Assembly: GCA_016714685.1 (NCBI GenBank)
Contig: JADKCH010000032.1
Location: 1 to 64,000, forward strand
Length of the DNA: 64,000 bases
Reading direction: 5' to 3'
From: Candidatus Geothrix odensensis
GTDB lineage: Bacteria; Acidobacteriota; Holophagae; Holophagales; Holophagaceae
Part shown: positions 9,031 to 17,936 of the stretch, one piece after another
How the letters are laid out: each line of letters opens with the position of its first letter
Numbering within the stretch: position 1 is the first letter of the stretch
The notes under the pieces: model-generated
What the model saw: the letters and a program-made list of their open reading frames with translations, nothing else
Database searches by the model: none
What the model was told of the DNA's origin: nothing
Program-made: the position numbers and the translations under genes

Positions 9031-10692
9031 TCAGAACCGCATGGCATTGCCGATGGTGAACTGGTAGCGGGCCTGGTAGGGCTCGCGGTTCAGAGGCACG
9101 GCGACGCTCAGGAGGATGACCCGGCCCACGGAGCTCTTGAGGTTGCCGAGGCGCAGCCCCACGCCCACGTCCGAGTAGACGCGGGACCAGCCCAGACCAT
9201 CCAGCCGCCGCACGGCCCCCATGTCCACGAAGGCGCTGAAGCCCAGCCGCACCAGGCTCCACCAGCGCTGGTCGGTCAGCAGCCGGTAGTTGAACGAGGC
9301 CGTCCAGCGCGCATCGCCGGGATGGAGCTGATTGGGAAAACCCCTCAGGCCCTGATCGCCGCCAAGGTAGTACCAGGTCTCTGGATCGGGGCGCTGGGCC
9401 CGATCCACGGTCACCATGGCCGCCAGGATCTGGTGGGAGGTCAGCTTGTGGTACTGCACCAGGGACAGGGCCAGGTGGCTGTTCTCCAGGCCCGCGGCGG
9501 GCCTGCGTCCATTCCAGGAGGCCGCGAAGAGGGTGAGGTCCTCGCTGCCCGCCGACCAGCCCTTGGCCACCTGGGCCTGGAAGAAGGGCGCGGCCATGGA
9601 GGACCCCCAGGCCCGGGTGAAGGTGCCCACCTCCAGTTCGCCCGTCCAGGCCAGGTTGTAGTCCTCGGGCGTATCCATCCCCTGCAGGTCCACGAAGGAA
9701 TCGAAGGCATCCTCCTGGGTGGACAGGATGAGCGCCGGACCACGGAGCCGCCGATCCATGAGCGGGGGCGGCGCCAGGGTCCCGGGCAGGCCGGTCTGGG
9801 TGATGGCGCCATAGCTGGTGTCCTGGCGCTTCAGGGCCAGCCCGCCGCGCCAGACGCGCTCCGCGGTCACGTGCAGGACCTTGGCGCCGAACAACCGGAC
9901 CTCGTTCTGGATGAAGGGCGCCTGGTAGACCTGCTTACCCTGGTCGTAGAGATAGAGGCTGGTGTGGCTCTGGGACAGGGCGAGGCCCGTGGACCAGGGT
10001 GTGTCCAGGGCGAAGAAGGGCCGTTCCAGCTGGATGCTCCGGCTGAAGCCATCGGAGAGGTACTGGGTGTGCGCCGCCAGGGTCCAGCGGCTGCCGAAAA
10101 GTTGGGGGTCGCCGTAGGCGAGGCCCCAGGTACTGCGCTCGTGATCCTTGGAGAGGTCGTAGGCCACGCTCTTGCCCGCGCCCAGGAAGTTCTTCTCGTC
10201 GATGCCAAGGCTCATGGTCTTCTGGCCGCCCACACTGGAGAAGGCCACATTCACCTGGGTGGTCCAGCCATCCTTGACCCGCACGTGCGCCACCACCGTG
10301 CCGTCCGGCGCGGTCACCGGCGTGATGCTCGCTTCCTTGAGGAACGGCAGCGCGCGCAGCAGGCGCTCGGTCTCGTAGATGCGCCGCTCTCGCACCAGGT
10401 CACCCTCGGCGAAGAGCAGCACCCGCCGGATGACGGCCTCGCGGGTGGACATATGGAGGTGGTTGGCCGTCCTGCCCACCCAGGTGTTCTCATCGGGCCG
10501 GGCAAGGTCGAAGACGTCGATGATCTCGATCTCGACCTTGCCGATGGCGGCCCTGCGGGCCTCCAGGGCCTGCCAGGGGCGGGCTGGGCGGGCTGCCTGG
10601 AGCGGCATGGCCAGGACCACCAGCGCGCCCGCGAGCCAGGGAATGTAGCGTCGTGCGCCGCCCAAGGAAACTCCCGGTGGTTTCACCTGCAC
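9031..10692 (-). CDS. Omp85/BamA-type outer-membrane protein with a single POTRA region
   Basis: A 553-residue protein. A hydrophobic signal segment (YIPWLAGALVVLAMPLQAA, about residues 16-34) is followed by a POTRA-like region (LLFAEGDLVRERRIYETERL, LRALPFLKEASITPVTAPDG; about 90-145) and a barrel domain rich in alternating strands. The Omp85 loop-6 signature appears as YYLGGDQGLRGFP (about residue 435). The chain ends in ...YQFTIGNAMRF, with the terminal Phe expected of a BAM-inserted barrel. With one POTRA it is shorter than BamA (five) or TamA (three) and is probably a minor assembly or lipid-handling Omp85. It sits in a minus-strand run of envelope genes. Confidence 0.85.
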   Translation of the reverse strand: MQVKPPGVSLGGARRYIPWLAGALVVLAMPLQAARPARPWQALEARRAAIGKVEIEIIDVFDLARPDENTWVGRTANHLHMSTREAVIRRVLLFAEGDLVRERRIYETERLLRALPFLKEASITPVTAPDGTVVAHVRVKDGWTTQVNVAFSSVGGQKTMSLGIDEKNFLGAGKSVAYDLSKDHERSTWGLAYGDPQLFGSRWTLAAHTQYLSDGFSRSIQLERPFFALDTPWSTGLALSQSHTSLYLYDQGKQVYQAPFIQNEVRLFGAKVLHVTAERVWRGGLALKRQDTSYGAITQTGLPGTLAPPPLMDRRLRGPALILSTQEDAFDSFVDLQGMDTPEDYNLAWTGELEVGTFTRAWGSSMAAPFFQAQVAKGWSAGSEDLTLFAASWNGRRPAAGLENSHLALSLVQYHKLTSHQILAAMVTVDRAQRPDPETWYYLGGDQGLRGFPNQLHPGDARWTASFNYRLLTDQRWWSLVRLGFSAFVDMGAVRRLDGLGWSRVYSDVGVGLRLGNLKSSVGRVILLSVAVPLNREPYQARYQFTIGNAMRF

Positions 10693-10700
10693 CCGGTGGG

Positions 10701-10856
10701 CTAGATGCGGCCCAGCAGCAGCAGGATGATCAGGACGATGAGCACCACGCCCAGCCCGCCGCTGGGGAAGTAGCCCCAGTCCCGGCTGTGGGGCCAGCGG
10801 GGCATGGCGCCCACCAGCATCAGCACGACGATGACGATCAGAATGGTTCCGAGCAT
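10701..10856 (-). CDS. DUF3309 small membrane protein
   Basis: A 51-residue protein encoded entirely between the Omp85 gene and the next small membrane gene. It reads MLGTILIVIVVLMLVGAMPR, WPHSRDWGYFPSGG and LGVVLIVLIILLLLGRI: two hydrophobic helices with the family's conserved P-W-PHS-WGY-PSGG linker. Function is unknown; relatives are found in many high-GC bacteria and are often stress-linked. The ATG at 10856 is the only sensible start. Confidence 0.85.
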   Translation of the reverse strand: MLGTILIVIVVLMLVGAMPRWPHSRDWGYFPSGGLGVVLIVLIILLLLGRI

Positions 10857-10936
10857 GGCCATCTGCCTTTCAGGCGAACTGCTTAGTCAGGAAGGAAAGG
10901 AGCTCGCGGAGCGGTGTTCGGACGGGTCGGCCGCGC

Positions 10937-11158
10937 TCACCGGTTGCGGTTGCCGAGCACCAGGAGCACCCCGCCGCCGACGATCGCCAGGATGCCGAAG
11001 ACGGGTGGCAGCGAGATGGACCGCGTCCTTTCGGCCGTGACATGGATGGCGCCGACATCGACCACCTTCTCCCGGGTCGTGTAGCTCACGCCCTGGTAGA
11101 TGAGGGCGGCCACGCCCGCGGCGATCAGCAGCACGGCCAAGAGCGTATTGGGTCTCAT
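10937..11158 (-). CDS. Small two-TM membrane protein, DUF3185-like
   Basis: 73 residues starting MRPNTLLAVLLIAAGVAALI. Two TM helices (about residues 4-23 and 52-68) flank a polar stretch YTTREKVVDVGAIHVTAERT. The layout, including the YQG(V/I)-YTTRE-V-D-G motif after helix 1, matches small DUF3185-type membrane proteins of unknown function. The start at 11158 is chosen because a GGGGGATT run precedes it and because the longer frame adds an uncharacteristic Arg-rich leader. Confidence 0.75.
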   Translation of the reverse strand: MRPNTLLAVLLIAAGVAALIYQGVSYTTREKVVDVGAIHVTAERTRSISLPPVFGILAIVGGGVLLVLGNRNR

Positions 11159-11285
11159 GAATCCCCCTTGATGGGACAGACGGTGCGACCGGGACAAGGA
11201 CCGTGCGCTCCGGGGCGTTCGGATTCTCGACATGCGTGACCTCGAGCGGAGAGTGCCCTCGACGGTTCAACCAGACGCGGCGCCA

Positions 11286-11561
11286 CTAGCGCGAACGGTC
11301 GTGACCGCGCCGCCGGGTTTCCTTCGGCCAATGCGACCGGGGCAGTTCGCTCCGCTGGCCATTCCGGGAGGACGCGTAGTACCAGCGGTCATCGCTGTAG
11401 AAATAGTGGTAGCCGCCGTGGGAGTAGTAGTTGTCGTAGTCGACCTCGACGAGCGTGGGCAGGATCGGGATGACCTGCAGCCCTCCGCCGCGGGTCGGCG
11501 CCACCATGCAGCCGGCCAGCACGAGCAGCGAGAAGACGGGAAGGATGACGGTGCGATTCAT
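11286..11561 (-). CDS. Small lipoprotein
   Basis: 91 residues with a lipoprotein signal: MNRTVILPVFSLLVLAGCMV, lipobox LAGC, Cys at residue 18. The mature chain holds an aromatic patch (VDYDNYYSHGGYHYFYSDDR, WYYASSRNGQRSEL) and a strongly basic C-terminus. The tyrosine-rich patch is of the type seen in YXWGXW/BcpO-like envelope lipoproteins. A ribosome site (AGGAGA) precedes the start. Function not known. Confidence 0.75.
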   Translation of the reverse strand: MNRTVILPVFSLLVLAGCMVAPTRGGGLQVIPILPTLVEVDYDNYYSHGGYHYFYSDDRWYYASSRNGQRSELPRSHWPKETRRRGHDRSR

Positions 11562-12071
11562 GGGTCTCTCCTTAGGTTGGAAGGGGTCGTCTGGCCACCC
11601 CCGGCAGCGCGGGAGGCGGGATCTTCAGGGCGCTGGTGGCATCCCGGGGGACGCGCCACGGGTGGGCCTGGTCCCTGCAACCGAATGAGCATGATTCGGG
11701 CCAGGAGCCTAGCATCCCTCTCTGCAAGCAATGGGAGGCGGGAAGCCCCTCCGGGCAAGCGCCGATCCCATCAAGATGATGGTCGTTCGCCGTCAAATCG
11801 AAAGGACCCATCGGCCCACCAGCGGCGCACAGAGCACATGGACCAGAAGGCTCCGCCCCTCGGTATTGAGGGGATCAGCCCTTCATTCTGATGGGACTGA
11901 AGAAGTGAGGCCGCCCCCACAGGTGCACGGCGCCGCGGCAGGTGAGAGCCCTGTCAGCGATTAGGTCGATCCCATCTTTCGGAATGGAAGCTGCGTGACC
12001 CCTTGCACCCCATGAGCCAGCGGCTTGTGCACGCCTGTCTCACCGCTGTGGGACCACGCTAAGGAACCGCC
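11562..12071. other. Divergent intergenic region, no gene seen
   Basis: 510 bases between the start of the lipoprotein gene and the start of the SOUL gene. No open frame with good coding character, no RNA fold I can name and no clear repeat. It must hold the promoters of both divergent genes, but I cannot point to convincing -35/-10 pairs. AAGGA at 12060-12064 serves as the ribosome site of the SOUL gene. Confidence 0.6.
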
Positions 12072-12630
12072 ATGGCCCTCCAGGAGCCACCTTTCACCCT
12101 CGAGACCGTCACGGACCACTACGACATCCGGGCCTATGGGGCCGTGCTGGTGGCCGAGGCCAGGGTCGAAGCGGGCTTCGACGAAGCTGGCACCCGGGGG
12201 TTCAAGCTCCTGGCCCGATACATCTCCGGTGACAACCAATCGAGGACCAGCGCCGCCCGGTTCTCCTTCGACGCGCCGTGGAGACCTTCCGAAAGGGTCG
12301 GCATGGTCGCCCCCGTGTGCCAGGTCCAATCCCCCTGGGGCTTCATGATCCAGTTGGTGCTGCCGGCCAGCTTCACCATGACCACCCTGCCGAAACCTGA
12401 CGATGCCGCGCGTCCTGTTGCGCGAGATCCCACCGCGGCGACTGGCCGTCCACCGCTACTCAGGCTGCTGGTCCGAGAACCTCTACCACAGCCACCGCAG
12501 GGCCCTCGTCGCCGCCCTGAAACAGGATGGCGTGCGCACCACCGGAGGCCCTGCCTTCGCGCGGTTCGATTCCCCCTTCCTCCCCTGGTTCCTGCGGCGC
12601 AACGAAATCTGGATCGAGGTGGCGTCGTGA
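12072..12630 (+). pseudogene. SOUL-family heme-binding protein, one-base frameshift
   Basis: The N-terminal part FTLETVTDHYDIRAYGAVLV, ARVEAGFDEAGTRGFKLLAR, YISGDN and VGMVAPVCQVQSPWGFMIQL matches SOUL proteins, which bind heme or other hydrophobic ligands. The frame then breaks: after LPKPDD the family continuation VLLREIPPRRLAVHRYSGCW, SENLY reads in the next frame from about 12406 to the stop at 12630. Removing the G at 12405 joins them as KPDDPRVLLREIPPRR, an ordinary SOUL sequence. So this is either a fresh one-base insertion or a sequence error. The stop overlaps the GTG of the permease gene (GTGA). Confidence 0.75.
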
Positions 12631-13817
12631 CCGGCGAGGCTGCTCCCCGCGCCATCCGGTTCGAGCTGTCGGCGGCCAGCCTCTTGCGGCTGGCCGTGTT
12701 CCTCATCGCCGCCTGGCTGGTGATCCGGCTCTGGCCGGTCATCCTGGTCTTCATCGTCGCCCTGCTCATCATGGAGACCCTGAATCCCGCCGTGGCCTGG
12801 CTGGAGCTTCGCAAGGTGCGGCGGGGACTGGGGATCGCCATCCTCTTTTCGGGTGTCTTCCTCGGCGCGATCCTGCTCCTCACCCTCACGATCCCCTCGG
12901 TGGTGGCGCAGGCCGCCGCCCTCTTCGAGCGGGAACCGGTTCTCAGGGCCGGCCTGGCCGATCGCCTGTCGCACTACCACCTGAGCGCACCCTTCGCCGA
13001 GTGGCTGCGCGGCCTGCGCTACGGCGCGCCCGGCAACACGATGGGGGCCACCGCGTTCGCCTACTCCCTCCGCCTCTTCGAGATCGCCGCCTACGGCCTG
13101 AGCGCCATCTTCCTGGCGCTCTACATGATGATCGACCGGGACCGCCTCCGCGGCGGCCTCTACGCCCTGGTGCCCCGCACCCATCACATCCGGCTCTCCC
13201 GCATCATGCTGAACCTGGAGACCATCATCGGGGCCTACATCCGGGGCCAGCTGGTCACCTGCCTGCTGATCGGCGCCTTCACCTTCATCCTGCTGACGGC
13301 CTGCGGCGTGGAGAATGCCATGGCGCTGGCCGTATTCGCGGCCGTGGCGGATGTCCTGCCCTACATCGGCGCCATCCTCTCCATCGTGCCGGCGGTCCTC
13401 GCCGCCCTCGCCCACAGCCCCACGACGGCGGTCATCGTCCTGCTGGCGATGCTGGCCTACGAGGAGTTCGAGAGCCGCGTCCTGGTCCCCGGCATCTACG
13501 GGAAGGCCCTGCGCCTGCCGTCGTCCGTGGTCTTCTTCTCCCTCATGGTGGGCGGCACCTTGATGGGCATCCTGGGGGCTCTCCTCGCGCTCCCCGTCGC
13601 GGCGACGATCATGATGCTCATCGAGGAGCTGCGCGTCGACCTGCCCGGCGAGCGGGAGCTGGTGGCGGATGTGGCACTGCGCGCCCGGGACGACCTCCAG
13701 GAAGAGGAGTACGAGCGCCGCACCGAAGGGGTCGCCGCCCTGGAGGCGGCCGCCATCGCCGTCGAGATCTCCGTGGACCGGAGGAACCAGGACCTGCACC
13801 CCGGAATCACCCCCTGA
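12627..13817 (+). CDS. AI-2E/PerM family transporter
   Basis: A 396-residue polytopic membrane protein. Hydrophobic segments occur near residues 14-50, 68-90, 155-175, 205-230, 235-275 and 295-325. The family signatures are in the C-terminal half: DVLPYIGAILSIVPAVLAAL and, further on, ALLALPVAATIMMLIEELRV. Relatives export small molecules (autoinducer-2 in TqsA) or act as Na+/H+ antiporters, so the substrate is open. The C-terminal 60 residues are an acidic and basic cytoplasmic tail. The GTG start overlaps the stop of the SOUL gene, indicating translational coupling. Confidence 0.88.
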   Translation: MTGEAAPRAIRFELSAASLLRLAVFLIAAWLVIRLWPVILVFIVALLIMETLNPAVAWLELRKVRRGLGIAILFSGVFLGAILLLTLTIPSVVAQAAALFEREPVLRAGLADRLSHYHLSAPFAEWLRGLRYGAPGNTMGATAFAYSLRLFEIAAYGLSAIFLALYMMIDRDRLRGGLYALVPRTHHIRLSRIMLNLETIIGAYIRGQLVTCLLIGAFTFILLTACGVENAMALAVFAAVADVLPYIGAILSIVPAVLAALAHSPTTAVIVLLAMLAYEEFESRVLVPGIYGKALRLPSSVVFFSLMVGGTLMGILGALLALPVAATIMMLIEELRVDLPGERELVADVALRARDDLQEEEYERRTEGVAALEAAAIAVEISVDRRNQDLHPGITP

Positions 13818-13958
13818 GCGGGTGAGGGTGCAAGGCCCGTGAGAGGGGTGGGCACATGGAAGGCAATCCACATGGACACGCATCGGTCCTTCCCCGGAAG
13901 GATCCCGTGGAGGAGCGCGAGGCCCCGGTCATTCCCTGGCCTCCGAATTCGCTAGGCG

Positions 13959-13980
13959 TCCTGCGCCTTCGGGCGCAGGA
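13959..13980. terminator. TTCG-capped hairpin between the permease and glycosyltransferase genes
   Basis: A perfect 9-bp stem TCCTGCGCC / GGCGCAGGA with a TTCG tetraloop, 140 nt after the permease stop. It is very stable but lacks a T tract; it may be a terminator or a structured leader of the next gene. Confidence 0.45.
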
Positions 13981-14068
13981 TCAGCCAGGTGGGTGGCCTG
14001 GACGATCAGGTGAGCCGTTCCAGTCCAGGTCATGGCGCTTCCAGCCTGGGAACCACCCGGGAGTGGAC

Positions 14069-16351
14069 ATGTCCGACAGCACGGCACTGGGGCGCATCGC
14101 CTTCCTCGGCGGGTTCCTGCCGCGCCTCTGCGGCATCGCCACCTTCACCCACGACCTCTGTGAAGCCGTGGCCGAAGCGGCGCCCGCCTCCCAGTGTTTC
14201 GCCGGGGCCGTGAACGACCGCCTGGATGCCTATGAATACCCGGAGCGCGTGCGCTTCGAGCTGGACGAGAAGGATGTGGACTCCTACCGCCGGGCGGCGG
14301 ATTTCCTGAACTTCAACAAGGTCGATGTCCTCTGCGTGCAGCACGAGTTCGGCATCTACGGCGGGCCGGCCGGCAGCCACCTGCTGGCCCTGCTGAAGGA
14401 AGTCCGCATGCCGGTGGTGACCACGCTGCACACGGTGCTGCGGGATCCGAACCCGGCCCAGCTGAAGGTCATGGAGGAGCTGGCGCGCCGCAGCGACCGC
14501 CTGGTGGTGATGGCCCGCAAGGGCGCGGAGATCCTGCGCGACGCCTACGGGATTCCGGACGCCAAGGTGGACCTCATCCCCCACGGCATCCCCGACCTGC
14601 CCTTCGTCGACTCCAGCTTCTACAAGGCCGAGCTGGGCGTGGAGGGCCGCATGGTCCTGCTCACCTTCGGCCTGCTGGGCCCCGGCAAGGGCATCGAGAC
14701 CGTCATCGAGGCCCTGCCCGCCATCGTCAGGCGCCACCCGAACGTGGTCTACCTCGTGCTCGGCGCCACGCATCCCCACCTCGTCGCCCGCGATGGCGAA
14801 AGCTACCGCCTGGGCCTGGAGCGGCTGGCCGAGGCCCGCGGGGTCAAGGAGCACGTCATCTTCTACAACCGCTTCGTCTCGCTGGAGGACCTCAAGGAGT
14901 TCATCGGCGCCACGGACATCTACCTCACGCCCTACCTCAACGAGGCCCAGATCACCTCCGGCACCCTGGCCTACGTCTTCGGCGCCGGCAAGGCCGTGGT
15001 GTCCACGCCCTACTGGCACGCGCAGGAGCTGCTGGCCGAGGGCCGCGGCATCCTGGTGCCCTTCCGGGATCCCCAGGCCATCGCGGAAGGCGTCTGCGCC
15101 TACCTCGACGATCCCGGGCTCCTGCAGCGCACCCGGGAGACGGCCTACCAGATGGGCCGCGGGATGATCTGGCCGGCGGTGGCAGATCGCTACCTCGAGT
15201 CCTTCCGGCGGGCCGGGGCGGACCGGAAGGCCGCCCCCCGCAAGGCCTTCGCCCAGTGGACCCTGGCCAGCCGTCCCTACGACCTGCCGCCCCTCCGGCT
15301 GGAACACCTCGTGCGCATGAGCGACGGGACCGGCATCTTCCAGCACGCCATCTTCAATGTCCCGAACTTCCACGAGGGCTACTGCACCGATGACAACGCC
15401 CGGGCGCTGATCCTCTGCGTCCACCTGGACGAGCTGGGCGGTCGGCCCCCGGAGGAGCTGCTGGACCGCCAGGCCACCAGCTACCTGGCCTTCCTCTCCG
15501 CGGCGTTGAACCTGGACACCCACCGCTTCCGCAACTTCATGAGCCATGGGCGGCAGTGGCTGGAGGAGGCCGGCAGCGAGGACAGCCATGCCCGCGCACT
15601 CTGGGCGCTGGGCACCTGCGCGGGGCGCTCCCGCAACGAGGGGCATCGGCGCCTGGCCACCCAGCTGTTCGAGCGCGGCCTCCCGGCGGTGGAGGGGTTC
15701 TCGTCCCCCCGGGCCTGGGCCTTCACCCTGCTGGGCATCCACGAATTCCTGGGGCGCCATCCCGGCCACCCGCAGATGCTGGCGACCTGCAGCAGCCTGA
15801 CCGAGCGGCTCGTGACGCTCTGGAAGGCCTGCGCCACCCCCGACTGGCCCTGGTTCGAGCCCATCGCCTCGTACGACAACGCCCGGCTCTGCCAGGCCCT
15901 CCTGCTGGGCGGCCAGCGGATGCCGCACCCCGAGGCCCTGGACATCGGCCTGCAGTCCCTCCGCTGGCTCGCCTCCCTGCAGCGGACCCAGGCGGGCCAC
16001 TTCCGACCCATCGGCAGCAACGGGTTCTACGCGCGGGACGGCGCCCGGGCCGACTTCGACCAGCAGCCGGTGGAGGCGCAGGCCATGGTCTCCGCCTGCC
16101 TGGAGGCCTGCCGGGCGACCCGGGACGAGGCCTGGTCCCAGGAAGCCAAGCGGGCCTTCGAGTGGTTCCTGGGCCGCAACGACCTGGGCGTGCCCCTCTA
16201 CGACTCCAGCAGTGGCGGCTGCAGCGATGGCCTCCACGAGGACCGGGTCAGCGAGAACCAGGGCGCCGAATCCACCCTGGCCTTCCACCTCTCCCTCGCC
16301 GAAATGACTTTCGCGGAGCACCCCATCGCACCTCCCCTCCGGTTCTCCTGA
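14069..16351 (+). CDS. GT4-family glycosyltransferase with C-terminal alpha-helical barrel domain
   Basis: 760 residues in two parts. Residues about 1-385 are a GT-B glycosyltransferase: IAFLGGFLPRLCGIATFTHD at the start, VQHEFGIYGGPAG, VVTTLHTVL, DLIPHGIPD, LLTFGLLGPGKGIETVIEAL, then YLTPYLNEAQITSGTLAYVF with the sugar-nucleotide binding Glu region. Residues about 400-750 are a second, all-helical domain (VRMSDGTGIFQHAIFNVPNF, HEGYCTDDNARALILCVHLD, WFEPIASYDNARLCQALLLG, FDQQPVEAQAMVSACLEACR), resembling (alpha/alpha)6 barrels. The start at ATG 14069 is where family similarity begins. The stop overlaps the GH130 start (TGATG), so the pair is made together. Confidence 0.88.
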   Translation: MSDSTALGRIAFLGGFLPRLCGIATFTHDLCEAVAEAAPASQCFAGAVNDRLDAYEYPERVRFELDEKDVDSYRRAADFLNFNKVDVLCVQHEFGIYGGPAGSHLLALLKEVRMPVVTTLHTVLRDPNPAQLKVMEELARRSDRLVVMARKGAEILRDAYGIPDAKVDLIPHGIPDLPFVDSSFYKAELGVEGRMVLLTFGLLGPGKGIETVIEALPAIVRRHPNVVYLVLGATHPHLVARDGESYRLGLERLAEARGVKEHVIFYNRFVSLEDLKEFIGATDIYLTPYLNEAQITSGTLAYVFGAGKAVVSTPYWHAQELLAEGRGILVPFRDPQAIAEGVCAYLDDPGLLQRTRETAYQMGRGMIWPAVADRYLESFRRAGADRKAAPRKAFAQWTLASRPYDLPPLRLEHLVRMSDGTGIFQHAIFNVPNFHEGYCTDDNARALILCVHLDELGGRPPEELLDRQATSYLAFLSAALNLDTHRFRNFMSHGRQWLEEAGSEDSHARALWALGTCAGRSRNEGHRRLATQLFERGLPAVEGFSSPRAWAFTLLGIHEFLGRHPGHPQMLATCSSLTERLVTLWKACATPDWPWFEPIASYDNARLCQALLLGGQRMPHPEALDIGLQSLRWLASLQRTQAGHFRPIGSNGFYARDGARADFDQQPVEAQAMVSACLEACRATRDEAWSQEAKRAFEWFLGRNDLGVPLYDSSSGGCSDGLHEDRVSENQGAESTLAFHLSLAEMTFAEHPIAPPLRFS

Positions 16352-17808
16352 TGCGTCCCCTTCGCCTTCGTCACCACGACATCAAGCTCGTCCCGCAGAG
16401 CGCCCGGGTCATCCTCCGGCCCTTCATCCCCGGTGGCGTCCACCGCATCACCACCATCCTCGGCCGCGCCCTGGCCCTGAGCGAAGCCGAGACCAGGCGC
16501 GACCTGGCCGCGGTGCTGAAGGACTTCGAGGCCCGGCACCTGGACATCGAAGCCGCCCTGCTGGCCAGCTTCGACAAGGTGGTGCCCCACCTCTTCACGC
16601 ACCGGCCCCTGTCGAGGGAACGCACGCTCCTCATCGGGGCCCTCTTTTCGGGCGAATACGCCCTGGAATCCGCGGCCCTCTTCAATCCGTCCATCGTCCC
16701 GCATCCGGATCAGGAGGGCGTGGCCGACGGCGCCCTGCGCTTCATCATGAGCCTCCGCGCCACCGGGGAAGGGCACATCTCCTCCGTGGAGTTCCGCACG
16801 GGGCTCATCGGCGCCGACGGCGACCTCCGCCTGGATCCCATCTCCCGCTTCGTCAGCATGCCCGTGCTCGACCCCGACCCCAGCTACATGAAGGTGCCCT
16901 TCGTGGTGAAGCTGCACGAGATGGGCTTCGAGAACGGGGCCTCCGCGGCCGTCATGGAACCCCTGGGCGACGGCTTCACGCGCAGCGAGCTGTTCCGGAG
17001 CGTGCTGCGCATCCGCCGGGAGACCCAGCCGGTCACCCAGGGCCTCACCAACACCCTGAGCTGCATCCAGTGGCTGGCCGACTCCAACTACGAGATGGAC
17101 TTCACGCCCGAGCTGGCCATGAGCGAGCGCGTCATCTTCCCCGTTTCGCCCAACGAGAGCAACGGCATCGAGGACGCCCGCTTCGTCCGCTTCACCGATG
17201 ACGACGGCACCGTGACCTACTACGCCACCTACACGGCCTACAACGGGCACGCCATCCTGCCGCAGCTCATCGAGACCCGGGACTTCCTCCACTTCCGGGT
17301 GCTCACCCTCAACGGCTCCGCGGTCCAGAACAAGGGGATGGCGCTCTTCCCCCGGCGCATCGACGGCAACTACGCGATGCTGTCCCGCCAGGACGACGAG
17401 AACCTCTTCCTCATGGTCTCGGACAATCCCCACTACTGGAGCGACCCGAAGGTCATCCTGCACCCGGCGGAGATCTGGGAGTCCGTGAAGATCGGCAACT
17501 GCGGCTCACCCCTCGAGACCGAGGCCGGCTGGCTGGTGCTGACCCACGGCGTCGGCCCCATGCGCAAGTACTGCATCGGCGCCGCCCTGCTGGATCTCCA
17601 CGATCCGACGAAGGTGCTGGGGCGGCTCTCCGAACCCCTGGTCTCACCGGAAGGTGATGGCCGGGAAGGCTACGTTCCCAACGTGGTCTACAGCTGCGGC
17701 TCCCTCCTCCATGGCCGCGAGCTGATCCTGCCCTACGCCATGAGCGACCACGCCTCCACCCTCGTCAGCGTGTCCCTGGACGAACTGCTCGCCCGCCTGG
17801 TGGGTTGA
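16351..17808 (+). CDS. Glycoside hydrolase family 130 protein (mannoside phosphorylase type)
   Basis: 485 residues, a five-bladed beta-propeller of the GH130 family, which phosphorolyses beta-mannosides to mannose-1-phosphate. Visible hallmarks: ESAALFNPSIVPHPDQ (about 108-125), GIEDARFVRFTDDDGTVTYY (about 272-290; the Glu-Asp pair belongs to the active site), NKGMALFPRRIDGNYAMLSR, GNCGSPLETEAGWLVLTHGV and NVVYSCGSLLHGRELILPYA. An extra N-terminal helical region of about 100 residues is present, as in the longer GH130 subgroup. Linkage specificity (beta-1,2 versus beta-1,4) cannot be read off. It is coupled by overlap to the GT4 gene. Confidence 0.88.
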   Translation: MRPLRLRHHDIKLVPQSARVILRPFIPGGVHRITTILGRALALSEAETRRDLAAVLKDFEARHLDIEAALLASFDKVVPHLFTHRPLSRERTLLIGALFSGEYALESAALFNPSIVPHPDQEGVADGALRFIMSLRATGEGHISSVEFRTGLIGADGDLRLDPISRFVSMPVLDPDPSYMKVPFVVKLHEMGFENGASAAVMEPLGDGFTRSELFRSVLRIRRETQPVTQGLTNTLSCIQWLADSNYEMDFTPELAMSERVIFPVSPNESNGIEDARFVRFTDDDGTVTYYATYTAYNGHAILPQLIETRDFLHFRVLTLNGSAVQNKGMALFPRRIDGNYAMLSRQDDENLFLMVSDNPHYWSDPKVILHPAEIWESVKIGNCGSPLETEAGWLVLTHGVGPMRKYCIGAALLDLHDPTKVLGRLSEPLVSPEGDGREGYVPNVVYSCGSLLHGRELILPYAMSDHASTLVSVSLDELLARLVG

Positions 17809-17936
17809 GGTCCGGAGCCACCCAGCTCCTCAAAGGCGCCTGGCGAGGCCCCTTGCTCACCCTGGTGGAGCGGGGGATCCGACGGTGGCGCCGGCCAGGC
17901 TGGGTCCGGGCCGTCTACCATGGGAGGAGACTCTGA

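Noticed and set aside
9028..9036. Programmed UGA read-through of the Omp85 gene into the following open frame
   Set aside because: The barrel ends in the usual terminal Phe, and there is no read-through context; extension past it would block membrane insertion.
8137..10704. 855-codon open frame on the plus strand
   Set aside because: Antisense shadow of the Omp85 and methyltransferase genes, which have clear family motifs on the other strand.
14030..16321. 763-codon minus-strand open frame
   Set aside because: Antisense to the GT4 gene, low-complexity translation, no start signal.
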